Source: Hymenobacter chitinivorans DSM 11115
GTDB taxonomy: Bacteria > Bacteroidota > Bacteroidia > Cytophagales > Hymenobacteraceae
Assembly: GCF_002797555.1 (NCBI RefSeq)
Contig: NZ_PGFA01000001.1
Location: 1,240,001 to 1,304,000, forward strand
Direction of reading: 5' to 3'
DNA: 64,000 nucleotides
Under the pieces are notes generated by a model. That model searched no databases, had not been told where the DNA came from, and saw only the letters and a program-made list of their open reading frames with translations. Positions 31,983 through 40,143 of this stretch are shown one piece after another. The translations under genes were made by a program, and so were the position numbers. Position 1 is the stretch's first letter. Every line of letters begins with the position of its first letter.

Positions 31983-34397
31983 ATGCCCACTGCTGAACCC
32001 CTCGTAGCGGCCGCCGCCGCCCTAAGCAAAGAAGAATTGCTCCGCGACTACCGGCTGGGCTGGGAAAGCCGGCAGGCCTCCCTGGCCGGTCGTAAGGAAG
32101 TGTTCATGGGCAAAGCCAAGTTCGGCATCTTCGGCGACGGCAAAGAGCTGCCCCAGCTGGCCATGGCCCGCGCCTTTCAGCCCGGCGACTTCCGCTCGGG
32201 CTACTACCGCGACCAGACCTTCATGCTGGCTGCCGGTGAGCTGAGCCTGCAGGAGTACTTTGCCCAACTCTACGCCAACCCCGACGTGGAAGCCGAGCCC
32301 GCTACCGCTGGCCGCGCCATGAACGGCCACTTCGCCACCCGTCTGCTCGACGAGGACGGCAACTTCAAAAACCTGGCGGAGCTCAAAAATTCCTCGGCCG
32401 ATATTTCGCCCACCGCCGGCCAGATGCCCCGCCTCGTGGGCCTGGCCTACGCCTCCAAGCTCTACCGCCAAAACCCCGAGCTGCGCGAACTGACCCAGTT
32501 TTCGGTGAACGGCAACGAAGTTGCCTTCGGCACCATCGGCAACGCCAGCACCTCGGAGGGCATGTTCTTCGAGGCCATCAACGCCGCCGGCGTGCTCCAG
32601 ATTCCGATGCTGATTTCGGTTTGGGACGACCACTACGGCATTTCGGTGCCCGCCGAGTACCAGACCACCAAGCAAAGCATCAGCGAAATTCTGGCCGGCT
32701 TCCAGCGCAACGCCCCCGGCGAGCAGGGCTTCGAGATTTTCGTGGTCAAAGGCTGGGACTACCCGGCTTTGGTCGACACGTACCTGCGGGCCGCCGAGGT
32801 GTGCCGCCGCGAGCATGTGCCCGTGCTGATTCACGTCACGGAAGTTACCCAGCCCCAGGGCCACTCCACTTCCGGCTCCCACGAGCGGTACAAGAGCAAG
32901 GAGCGCCTGAGCTGGGAAGAAGCCCACGACTGCCTGCTCAAGATGCGCGAGTGGCTACTCAGCGAAGGCCACGCCACGGCTGAGGAGCTCGACCAGATTG
33001 AGAACGAAACCAAGGATGTGGTGAAAAAGGCCCGCGTGGCCGCCTGGGATGCTTTCTTCAACCCCATCAAGCAGGAGCGCGACGAAGCCGTGGCCCTGCT
33101 GGAAAAGCTGGTGGCCGAAACCGGGGAGGAAAACCGCCTCCACGAGATGGTGGAGCAGCTGCGCCACAACCCCACGCCCATCCGCGCCGACATTGTGCGT
33201 ACCATCAAGCGGGCCCTGCGCCTGGTGCGCGACACCCGCAGCGGAGCCCGCCGCAGCCTGCAAAACCACCTGGAGCAGGCCCTGGCCGAAAACGCCGACC
33301 GCTACAACTCCTACCTTTACAGCCAGAGTGAGCAGGCGGCCCTCAATATGGGAGCCGTGCCCGCCGTATTTGCCCCCGATGCGCCCCAGGTCGACGGCCG
33401 GGAAGTGCTGCAGGCTTGCTTTGAGGCCAATTTCCGCCGCGACCCGACCATCTTTGCCATCGGCGAGGACGTGGGCAAAATCGGGGACGTAAACCAGGCC
33501 TTTGCCGGCTTGCAGGACAAATTCGGCGAGCTGCGCGTGACGGATACCGGGATTCGGGAGTGCACCATCGTGGGGCAGGGCATTGGGGCCGCGTTGCGCG
33601 GCCTGCGGCCCATCACCGAAATTCAGTACCTGGACTATCTGCTCTACGCCATCCAGATTTTGTCGGACGATGTGGCCTGCCTGCAGTACCGCACCAAGGG
33701 CGGGCAGAAGGCCCCGCTGATTGTGCGCACCCGCGGCCACCGGCTCGAGGGCGTGTGGCACTCCGGCTCGCCCATTGGCATGATTCTGAGTAGCATCCGG
33801 GGTATGCACGTGCTGGTACCGCGCGACATGACCCAGGCCGCGGGCTTCTACAACACGCTGCTACGCTCCGACGAGCCGGCCCTGGTAATTGAGTGCCTGA
33901 ACGGTTACCGCCTCAAGGAGCGGATTCCGCAGAACGTGGGCGAATTTACCCTGCCCCTGGGCGTGCCCGAAATCCTGCAGGAAGGCTCTGATATTACCAT
34001 CGTCACTTACGGCTCGATGTGCCGCATTGTGCAGGACGCGGCCCGGCAGCTGGCCGAAGTGGGTATCTCGGTGGAAATTATCGACGTGCAGTCCCTGCTG
34101 CCCTTCGACATTGACCACGTCATTGCCGACAGCCTGCGCAAAACCAACCGGGTGCTGTTTGCCGACGAAGACGTACCCGGCGGGGCCACGGCCTACATGA
34201 TGCAGCACGTGCTCGACGAGCAGCAGGCCTACCGCTTCCTCGACTCCCAGCCCCGCTGCCTCGCGGCCCAGGCCCACCGCCCTCCCTACGGCTCCGACGG
34301 CGACTATTTCAGCAAACCCAACGCCGAAGACGTGTTCGACGCCGTCTACGAGCTCATGCACGAGGCCGACCCCAAGCGTTTTCCGGCCATTTACTAA
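31983..34397 (+). CDS. 2-oxoacid dehydrogenase E1, fused alpha and beta subunits
   Basis: Thiamine-diphosphate enzyme of 804 residues joining E1-alpha (to ~360) and E1-beta (from ~460). The alpha part has GYYRDQTFMLAAGELSLQEY, GHFATR, and the cofactor motif read as IGNASTSEGMFFEAINAAG then VWDDHYGIS. The beta part has IGEDVGKIGDVNQAFAGLQD, ITEIQYLDYLL and LFADEDVPGGATAYMMQ. It decarboxylates pyruvate or branched-chain 2-oxoacids and passes the acyl group to an E2, which is not in this window. N187 and D215/D216 stand where most E1-alpha proteins have Asp and Asn. ATG 31983 follows a -7 box by 72 bases. Confidence 0.9.
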   Translation: MPTAEPLVAAAAALSKEELLRDYRLGWESRQASLAGRKEVFMGKAKFGIFGDGKELPQLAMARAFQPGDFRSGYYRDQTFMLAAGELSLQEYFAQLYANPDVEAEPATAGRAMNGHFATRLLDEDGNFKNLAELKNSSADISPTAGQMPRLVGLAYASKLYRQNPELRELTQFSVNGNEVAFGTIGNASTSEGMFFEAINAAGVLQIPMLISVWDDHYGISVPAEYQTTKQSISEILAGFQRNAPGEQGFEIFVVKGWDYPALVDTYLRAAEVCRREHVPVLIHVTEVTQPQGHSTSGSHERYKSKERLSWEEAHDCLLKMREWLLSEGHATAEELDQIENETKDVVKKARVAAWDAFFNPIKQERDEAVALLEKLVAETGEENRLHEMVEQLRHNPTPIRADIVRTIKRALRLVRDTRSGARRSLQNHLEQALAENADRYNSYLYSQSEQAALNMGAVPAVFAPDAPQVDGREVLQACFEANFRRDPTIFAIGEDVGKIGDVNQAFAGLQDKFGELRVTDTGIRECTIVGQGIGAALRGLRPITEIQYLDYLLYAIQILSDDVACLQYRTKGGQKAPLIVRTRGHRLEGVWHSGSPIGMILSSIRGMHVLVPRDMTQAAGFYNTLLRSDEPALVIECLNGYRLKERIPQNVGEFTLPLGVPEILQEGSDITIVTYGSMCRIVQDAARQLAEVGISVEIIDVQSLLPFDIDHVIADSLRKTNRVLFADEDVPGGATAYMMQHVLDEQQAYRFLDSQPRCLAAQAHRPPYGSDGDYFSKPNAEDVFDAVYELMHEADPKRFPAIY

Positions 34398-34409
34398 TCC
34401 CGGCAAACC

Positions 34410-34449
34410 AAAAAGCCGGCCGGATGCTGAGCGTCCGGCCGGCTTTTTT
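34410..34449. terminator. Bidirectional terminator between E1 and lipoprotein genes
   Basis: 15-bp stem AAAAAGCCGGCCGGA / TCCGGCCGGCTTTTT with a T run on both strands, between convergent genes. Confidence 0.85.
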
Positions 34450-34468
34450 GTAGGGGTATCAAGCGCCG

Positions 34469-35041
34469 TTAGGGCTTCTGGACCACGTAGCTGGAAGTGG
34501 TAATCTTGTTGCTCTCATTCAGGGCGCGGTCCATAATGCTTACGTCGAAGCGGACCTCGTCGCCGGGGCGGAAGGGGCTCCCCAGAAAGAAGGGCAGCGT
34601 CAGGGTGAGGCTACCTTTGAGGGGCCCGGGCTTGGCATCGGTACTAAAGAGCTTCGGAAAGCGGCTGTTGTAGCCCTGGGCGCTGCCCGTCACTACGGGC
34701 TCGAAGGGCAGGTTGGCATTGCTGCGCTTGTAGGCCGTAATGAAGTAGTTGTCGGTGGTGCGGTTATAATTGCCGTTGGCGTCGGCCGGGTTATAAGGTG
34801 CCTGCTTTTCGTCGGGGCTCAGACCCAGGTCCCCGTCGCCGTCGGTAAAGTCAATCGTGATGCGCACCGTATCGACCGGCGTTTGGCCCCCCCCGAACGT
34901 GTAGCGCTTGGCCTGCACCTCCTTGAAATCAATGTGCGGCGTGGTGGGGTAGTCCGGCGCCTGCAAGCAAGATGTCAGCAAGCCGGCGGTGCCTGCTGCC
35001 GCAGCGGCAGCGCCAATTTTCAGCGTACGAAACATGGTCAT
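34469..35041 (-). CDS. Hypothetical lipoprotein
   Basis: Protein of 190 residues with lipobox LLTSC near residue 25, so it is attached to a membrane facing the periplasm or cell surface. DTVRITIDFTDGDGDLGLSP is an Asp-rich stretch often seen in Bacteroidota surface lipoproteins, and DEVRFDVSIMDRALNESNKI with the ending SSYVVQKP suggests a beta-sandwich. No function is recognised. Start at 35041 or at the second Met (35035) cannot be separated. Convergent with the E1 gene. Confidence 0.75.
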   Translation of the reverse strand: MTMFRTLKIGAAAAAAGTAGLLTSCLQAPDYPTTPHIDFKEVQAKRYTFGGGQTPVDTVRITIDFTDGDGDLGLSPDEKQAPYNPADANGNYNRTTDNYFITAYKRSNANLPFEPVVTGSAQGYNSRFPKLFSTDAKPGPLKGSLTLTLPFFLGSPFRPGDEVRFDVSIMDRALNESNKITTSSYVVQKP

Positions 35042-35156
35042 AGAAAGCAGCAGTAGAGGTCCAAAACGAGGGGCGTACCCAGGGCAGGAAGGTACAACTT
35101 CTCAACGAAGTGCCGCCGGGTTTGTTATACTATTTCGCTAACCACACCGCCGCCCA

Positions 35157-36161
35157 ATGAGTTTCCGCGACGAATTTATCCTGACGCTGCCGACCTTGAC
35201 GGCTGCCACGTTTGAGGCGGCGGCCCTGCGGCTGTTTCGCCACCAAGCCCAGCACTGCCCGCCCTACCAGCAGTGGCTGCAGAGCCTGGGCCGCCAGCCC
35301 GAAGCCATTACCCGCCTCACCGACATTCCCTTCCTGCCCATCGAGTTCTTCAAAACCCACGAGGTGCGCACCGCGCCGGCCGAGTGGGAGCCCCGGGAAG
35401 TGTTCCTGAGCAGCGGAACCACCCAGCAGCAGCGCAGCCGCCACTTGCTGCGCGACCCGCAGCTCTACCGCCGCAATGCCGCCCGCATCTTCGAGCAGGT
35501 GTACGGCCGGCCCCTGCGGGAGTGGACGTTTCTGGCCCTGCTGCCGTCCTACCTCGAACAGGGGCATTCGTCGCTGGTGGCCATGGTGGAGTACTTTGCC
35601 CGGGAGTCGGGCCAGGCGCAGCCCGCCTTTTTTCTGCACGACCACGCCGCCCTGCTACAGGCGCTGGCCGCGGCCAAACAGGATCCTACGCGCCGCGTCA
35701 TGCTCATTGGCGTGTCGTATGCCCTGCTGGACTTGGCGGCCGAGTACGGTTCCGCGCCCGAGCTGCAGGGCCTGACGGTGCTCGAAACCGGGGGCATGAA
35801 GGGCCGGCGCCGCGAAATGATTCGGGAGGAGCTGCACGCCGAGCTGCAGCAGGCCTTCGGGCCGGCCGGTATTCACTCCGAGTACGGCATGACCGAGCTG
35901 CTGTCCCAGGCCTACAGCCTTGGTAACGGCCGCTTCCACTGTCCCGCCCCGTTGCGCGTGCTGCTGCGCGACCCCGCCGACCCGTTCGCCGTATCGGCCA
36001 CCCGCCCCGACGGTGCCATCAACGTCATCGACCTGGCCAACGTTGATTCCTGCGCCTTTATCGAAACCAAGGATTTGGCCCGCCAGTACCCGGATGGCTC
36101 GTTCGAGGTGCTGGGCCGCCTCGACAATTCGGATGTGCGCGGCTGCAACCAGATGGTGTAG
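35157..36161 (+). CDS. LuxE-like acyl-protein synthetase / acyltransferase
   Basis: Protein of 334 residues from the ANL superfamily branch containing LuxE. IPFLPIEFFKTHEVR, EVFLSSGTTQQQRSRHLLRD (the phosphate-binding SSGTT loop), LLPSYLEQGHSSLVAMVEYF and HSEYGMTELLSQAYS are diagnostic. The protein ends with DLARQYPDGSFEVLGRLDNS. LuxE activates a fatty acid as acyl-AMP and transfers it to itself and a reductase; no luminescence genes are nearby. In Bacteroidota such proteins may serve lipid or polysaccharide acylation. The precise role is unknown. Confidence 0.85.
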   Translation: MSFRDEFILTLPTLTAATFEAAALRLFRHQAQHCPPYQQWLQSLGRQPEAITRLTDIPFLPIEFFKTHEVRTAPAEWEPREVFLSSGTTQQQRSRHLLRDPQLYRRNAARIFEQVYGRPLREWTFLALLPSYLEQGHSSLVAMVEYFARESGQAQPAFFLHDHAALLQALAAAKQDPTRRVMLIGVSYALLDLAAEYGSAPELQGLTVLETGGMKGRRREMIREELHAELQQAFGPAGIHSEYGMTELLSQAYSLGNGRFHCPAPLRVLLRDPADPFAVSATRPDGAINVIDLANVDSCAFIETKDLARQYPDGSFEVLGRLDNSDVRGCNQMV

Positions 36162-36395
36162 CCCCGGCGGCAGACCCGAAGAGTGGGGGTTGGTCCTTAG
36201 AAAGTCCGCCTTGGTGTAATAATCTGTGCGGGCGGCACTAAAGAATGTAATGTTGCTTTAGGTAAAGCGCCTAACCGCTCTTTTCGCGGCGGCAGCCCCA
36301 ACCCGCTCGGGCTGGTAGGCCGCTGAGCTGTGCGGCGGTTAGCCCCGAGCAGCAGGAGCTTCAGCCGCATTTTCTCACCTCTTCAGCGCCCGACT

Positions 36396-36788
36396 ATGGT
36401 TATTCTGTTCGATGGAGTTTGTAACCTCTGCAATGGCTTCGTGCAGTTTGTCATCCGGCACGACGCGGCCAACCAGTTCACCTTTGCCACGCTGCAGTCC
36501 GAAACCGGGCAGCGCCTGCTGGGCCACCACGGCCTGGCCCCGGCCGCGCTGTCGACCATCGTGCTGGTGGATGACGAGCTGCAGGCCTGGACCAAGTCGG
36601 ATGCCGTGATGCGCATCGGCTGGGAGCTGGGTTTCCCCTGGAAGCTGCTGAGTCTGGGCGTAGTGCTGCCCCGGGCCCTGCGTGACGCCTGCTACACCCT
36701 CGTGGCCAACAACCGCTACCGCCTGCTGGGCCAGGCCACCGAGTGCTGGCTGATGACCCCCGAGCTGGCCCGGAAGTTTATGAAGTAA
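36396..36788 (+). CDS. DCC family thiol-disulfide oxidoreductase (DUF393)
   Basis: Protein of 130 residues of the YuxK/DCC family. ILFDGVCNLCNGFVQFVIRH near the start holds the DxxCxxC motif that names the family (D6, C9, C12), followed by TFATLQSETGQRLL and a hydrophobic tail. A thioredoxin-like redox role is presumed. ATG at 36396 puts the motif at residue 6 as usual. A 20-bp terminator follows. Confidence 0.9.
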   Translation: MVILFDGVCNLCNGFVQFVIRHDAANQFTFATLQSETGQRLLGHHGLAPAALSTIVLVDDELQAWTKSDAVMRIGWELGFPWKLLSLGVVLPRALRDACYTLVANNRYRLLGQATECWLMTPELARKFMK

Positions 36789-36828
36789 AAGGAGTTTTGT
36801 AACTGAAGGAACAAGCAAGAACTCCCTA

Positions 36829-36872
36829 CGCAAAAGCCCCCTCCTACACGCGGTAGGAGGGGGCTTTTGCGT
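36829..36872. terminator. Strong bidirectional terminator
   Basis: Perfect 20-bp stem ACGCAAAAGCCCCCTCCTAC / GTAGGAGGGGGCTTTTGCGT with a 4-base loop between convergent genes. Confidence 0.85.
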
Positions 36873-36890
36873 AAATAAATTCCGCGTGTC

Positions 36891-37397
36891 TTAGCTGTCG
36901 GGGTGCGTCTTGCTGCCCACAAAAACCCGGGGCGAGGCCTCGGCCAAGTCGACTAACGCTAGATGACAGCCACTTAGCCAATAGACGTAGAGCACCGACA
37001 GAAAAATGAGGCTGATAATGTTGTTGCCAAAGAAAAGCTCACTCAGTAAGTAGCCCCACTTACCTGCTAGCTTCAGCAAGCTAGCGTAATGCTCATTATG
37101 AAACGGCCAGTACATTACGTCATCCTTATTCATTATAAAGAACATATACAGGCGGATAATTTTCACTAGTATAACGCTGATAACTACGTACCAAAGCTCC
37201 TTTTTTCGCAGGTAGGTAGCCGCCACAAACAGGAGGAATACCGCCCCGTGTATTCCCATGAATACATACCTGTTTCTGTGGTCAGTGAGGGAAGACGGAT
37301 ACCTGATTAGCTGCCCTACAATCCCGGCAAGAAGTAGAAAGGCAAACAGCAGCCAATGGTAGCGGAGTACCAACGAAGCTTTCGAAGCTCTATCCAT
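36891..37397 (-). CDS. Hypothetical four-helix membrane protein
   Basis: Protein of 168 residues with four hydrophobic segments: HWLLFAFLLLAGIVGQLI, YVFMGIHGAVFLLFVAATYL, LWYVVISVILVKIIRLYMFF and FFGNNIISLIFLSVLYVYWL. No family recognised. The coding sequence is visibly richer in A and T than its neighbours, with codons such as ATA and TTA that are rare around it, suggesting recent acquisition. Confidence 0.65.
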   Translation of the reverse strand: MDRASKASLVLRYHWLLFAFLLLAGIVGQLIRYPSSLTDHRNRYVFMGIHGAVFLLFVAATYLRKKELWYVVISVILVKIIRLYMFFIMNKDDVMYWPFHNEHYASLLKLAGKWGYLLSELFFGNNIISLIFLSVLYVYWLSGCHLALVDLAEASPRVFVGSKTHPDS

Positions 37398-37424
37398 CGA
37401 GAGCGGGCAACCCGCCTACATAAA

Positions 37425-37471
37425 ATTGTGAGCTACTAACCTGCTGCAAAGCAAGGTCGGTAGCTCACAAT
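37425..37471 (-). terminator. Probable terminator of the response-regulator gene
   Basis: ATTGTGAGCTACT / GGTAGCTCACAAT arms, followed on the minus strand by TTTTAT, 19 bases past the stop. Confidence 0.6.
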
Positions 37472-37489
37472 CAGAGGTTGAAAAACTAG

Positions 37490-38647
37490 TTACTTGCCGG
37501 CAAAGGCTTTGGCGTCGGCTTCGGTGATGGTGTCGTCGCTCATGATGATGAGGCGCTCCACCACGTTGCGCAACTCCCGGATGTTGCCGCGCCAGTCGAG
37601 GCCCTTGAGGTAGGCCAGGGCCTTGTCGTCGATTTTCTTGGGCTTGTCGCCGTAGTCGCGGGCAATATCCTGCAGGAAGCGCTGCACCAGGTCGCCGATG
37701 TCGTCGCGCCGGTCGTTGAGGGCCGGCACTTTGATCAGGATAACCGAGAGGCGGTGGTAGAGGTCTTCCCGGAAGTTGCGGTCGGCAATTTCCTGCTGCA
37801 AATCCTTGTTGGTGGCCGCAATAACGCGCACGTTCACCGAAATTTCCTTTTCGCCGCCCACCCGGGTAATCTTGTTTTCCTGCAGGGCGCGCAGCACCTT
37901 GGCCTGGGCCGAGAGGCTCATGTCGCCGATTTCATCGAGGAAGAGCGTGCCACCATCGGCCTGCTCAAACTTGCCGATGCGCTGCTTCACGGCCGAGGTG
38001 AACGAGCCTTTCTCGTGGCCGAACAGCTCACTCTCAATCAGCTCCGACGGAATGGCGGCGCAGTTGACTTCCACCATCGGCCCCGAGGCCCGGTTGCTGA
38101 GCTCGTGCAGCTGCCGGGCTACCATTTCCTTGCCGGCGCCGTTGGGCCCCGTAATCAGCACGCGGGCGTCGGTGGGGGCTACTTTAGCAATCTGCTTGCG
38201 CACGGCTTCGAGCTCGGGCGAGGAGCCCACCATTTCCGAGCTTTTGGCAATCTTCTTCTTGAGGGTCTTGGTTTCGGTCACCAGCTTGGTGCGGTCCAGG
38301 GCGTTGCGCACGGTCACCAGCAGGCGGTTCAGGTCCGGCGGCTTCTGGATGAAGTCGAACGCGCCCTTCTTGGTGGCATCCACGGCGGTATCGATGTTGC
38401 CGTGGGCCGAAACCATGATAAAGGCGGCGTCGGGGGCGGCAATCTGGGCCCGCTCCAGCACCTCGATGCCGTCCATTTTGGGCATCTTGATGTCGCAGAG
38501 CACCACGTCGTACTTGTTCTTGATGAGCATATCGAGGCCGGTAGGGCCGTCCTCGGCCTGGTCGACGGTGTAGCTCTCGTACTCCAGAATCTCCTTCAGC
38601 GTGTTCCGGATGGCTTTCTCGTCGTCAATTATCAGGATTCTGGGCAT
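37490..38647 (-). CDS. Sigma-54-type response regulator without DNA-binding domain
   Basis: Protein of 385 residues: a receiver domain (1-120; phosphoacceptor D52 in VVLCDIKMPKMDG) and an AAA+ domain (about 140-375). Walker A is GPNGAGKE and Walker B is GGTLFLDEIGDM. The loop that contacts sigma-54 reads GSFTSA instead of GAFTGA. The chain ends at RNVVERLIIMSDDTITEADA just after the AAA+ domain, where NtrC-like proteins continue into a Fis-type helix-turn-helix. So this protein cannot bind DNA by the usual route and may not activate sigma-54. ATG 38647 matches the start of the receiver. Confidence 0.9.
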   Translation of the reverse strand: MPRILIIDDEKAIRNTLKEILEYESYTVDQAEDGPTGLDMLIKNKYDVVLCDIKMPKMDGIEVLERAQIAAPDAAFIMVSAHGNIDTAVDATKKGAFDFIQKPPDLNRLLVTVRNALDRTKLVTETKTLKKKIAKSSEMVGSSPELEAVRKQIAKVAPTDARVLITGPNGAGKEMVARQLHELSNRASGPMVEVNCAAIPSELIESELFGHEKGSFTSAVKQRIGKFEQADGGTLFLDEIGDMSLSAQAKVLRALQENKITRVGGEKEISVNVRVIAATNKDLQQEIADRNFREDLYHRLSVILIKVPALNDRRDDIGDLVQRFLQDIARDYGDKPKKIDDKALAYLKGLDWRGNIRELRNVVERLIIMSDDTITEADAKAFAGK

Positions 38648-38813
38648 GGGGTTGAAAGAGGTGTAGGGGAGCGAATGTAACGAAAAGAGTGAGCCGCACA
38701 GTGTAGACGTACGGGAAAAACGGTAGGAAGGGACCGTAGCGCCCCGTAGCGCTGCTGGCTCGTGTAGTACCGGGCCGGCAATATTCTCCCTGCCCGAAAC
38801 CATTTGTTTTTAA

Positions 38814-39030
38814 GCCGTGAGGAATCCTCACCGTCTTCCAACGATTGGTTTCGAGCCGTGAGGAATCCTCACGGCCCAAAAACAAAAAAATATAGGCCCT
38901 GAGGAATCCTCACAGGGCAAAAACAAAAAAATATAGGCCTTGAGGAATCCTCACGGTCTTCCAACGATTGTTTGCGGACCGGGAGGATTCCTCAGGGCTT
39001 AAAAACAATCGTTGGAAGACCGTGAGGAAT
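38814..39030. repeat. Palindrome array with exact 41-bp period
   Basis: TGAGGAATCCTCA begins at 38818, 38859, 38900 and 38941; the variant GGAGGATTCCTCA begins at 38982 and a truncated TGAGGAAT at 39023. Every step is exactly 41 bases. Linkers are of two kinds: GTCTTCCAACGATTG (after units 1 and 4, and inverted after unit 5) and AAAAACAAAAAAATATAGG (after units 2 and 3). Each unit can fold as a hairpin (the second is a 21-bp near-perfect palindrome, 38855-38875). Confidence 0.9.
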
Positions 39031-39052
39031 TGATTGGCCGGGCCCGAACGCC

Positions 39053-39089
39053 AAAACGGCCGCCGCACCCGAAGCTGCGGCGGCCGTTT
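39053..39089 (-). terminator. Terminator of RNase P RNA
   Basis: AAACGGCCGCCGCA / TGCGGCGGCCGTTT stem with an 8-base loop and a T tail on the minus strand, starting ten bases past the RNA end. Confidence 0.8.
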
Positions 39090-39098
39090 GTGAAGCCG

Positions 39099-39578
39099 GT
39101 GATGAGTCTGTAAGCCGGGTTTTGTCCGCCCCTGCGAGCAGAAGCGGCCCCACCATTTATCTAGGCCAGTCCTCGCGGAAAGGCTCCATCAACCTACCCG
39201 CTGGCGCCGGACGAGCCGCCCGGTGCACCTCCCGAAGGACGTGCGTACCAGCTTATTTGGTCTTTCAACCCCTGAGGTTTACCCAGCCGGCCTGGTCACC
39301 CAGCCGCTGGTGCGCTCTTACCGCACCTTTTCACCCTTACCAAAGGTGAAGTTGTCAGTTTATAGTTGTCCGTTATTCGGTTGCTAGAACGAGCTAACAA
39401 CTAACAACGAGCAACTGACAACTTCGCCATCTGGCGGTACTTTTCTGTGGCACTGGCTGTCCTGGGTTGCTTTACGCGCGCCAGTCCTTCCCGTTAGGAA
39501 GCAGGGTGCTCTGCGTTGCCCGGACTTTCCTCGTCGCCGGAGTTGCCTCCGTTGCCGCGGTGGGGCGACCCATCACTG
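39099..39578 (-). ncRNA. rnpB: RNase P RNA, class A
   Basis: Catalytic RNA that trims tRNA 5' ends. On the minus strand it has GAGGAAAGTCCGGGC, AGAGCACCCTGC, GGGTAAGGGTGAAAAGGTGC-type P11 bases with GTAAGAGCGCACC, and the 3' part GGCTTACAGACTC. The ends pair as P1 (GTGATGGGTC with GACTCATCAC). A perfect -7 box, TACCTTTG (39590 to 39583), lies just upstream. At ~480 nt it is longer than usual, mainly because a 78-nt palindrome (39348-39425) extends P12. Confidence 0.95.
39348..39425. repeat. Palindromic element inside the P12 arm of rnpB
   Basis: GAAGTTGTCAGTT (39348-39360) and AACTGACAACTTC (39413-39425) are perfect 13-bp arms around a loop with AACAACTAACAACGAGCAAC. Similar AACAACTGACAAC with AACGAACAAC is found at 48783-48811. 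Confidence 0.75.
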
Positions 39579-39582
39579 CGGG

Positions 39583-39590
39583 CAAAGGTA
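39583..39590 (-). promoter_or_regulatory. -7 element of rnpB
   Basis: TACCTTTG on the minus strand, an exact consensus match ending about seven bases before the P1 helix of RNase P RNA; this fixes the RNA 5' end near 39578. Confidence 0.65.
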
Positions 39591-39681
39591 GAACTTCCCG
39601 GGCTGCCAGCCTAACCAGGGAGTCGGGAAGCGGCCTGAGAACGGAACCCCGCGCAAGAGTTTGCTTTTCCATACCCCAACT

Positions 39682-39711
39682 GAGACTGGGACTGGGATTG
39701 GGATTGGGACT
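39682..39711 (+). repeat. GGGAYT hexamer repeat
   Basis: Five hexamers GAGACT, GGGACT, GGGATT, GGGATT, GGGACT in tandem. Four GGG runs with 3-base loops make a canonical G-quadruplex motif. Confidence 0.7.
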
Positions 39712-40143
39712 AGGCCGAAGCCCAATACTGAATTCGTACCAGGGCTTGCCGTCCGGACTTTTGGGCCGGGGTAGGGCTGTATCCGGCTACACTTGGGTAA
39801 TAGAACTAAACCGTCCTAGTCAAGTACGTAGGTCAGGGTTTTGTTGTATCCTGATATATAATTTAACCTATTGACATAATTATATACAAACATCTCCTTA
39901 GCCAGCTTTATAGCAGATAATCAGTGGTTTTATTGATATGCGTACCTACTTAGGTCCTATATCGTTGCGAATTTTTCAATGAACCAGGGAATCCTTTGTG
40001 ACAAAACCCAGTTAGCCCCGTACAATCCGCAAATCGGTAGCAGCGGGCAGGAATATAACTTACCTGAGTTGGGGTGTTAACCTCCCTTGGGCCGCTACTA
40101 CCGCTTCGCCTTCTTTTCTTTTCCACCTTTTACCCCCAGTAGA

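Larger units (their letters stand above)
38648..39098. other. Intergenic region with 41-bp palindrome array
   Basis: About 165 bases upstream of the response-regulator gene hold no clear promoter. The region then carries the 41-bp-period array (38814-39030) and the rnpB terminator (39053-39089). Confidence 0.7.
39577..40143. other. Intergenic region upstream of rnpB and the S8 protease
   Basis: Contains the rnpB -7 box (39583-39590), a G-rich hexamer repeat (39682-39711) and an AT-rich stretch (39840-39960) with no recognisable gene. The S8 protease leader follows. Confidence 0.5.

Noticed and set aside
38814..39030. CRISPR array
   Set aside because: The linkers are repeated and one is inverted, the core is a short perfect palindrome, and no cas gene is present. 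Treated as a palindrome array.
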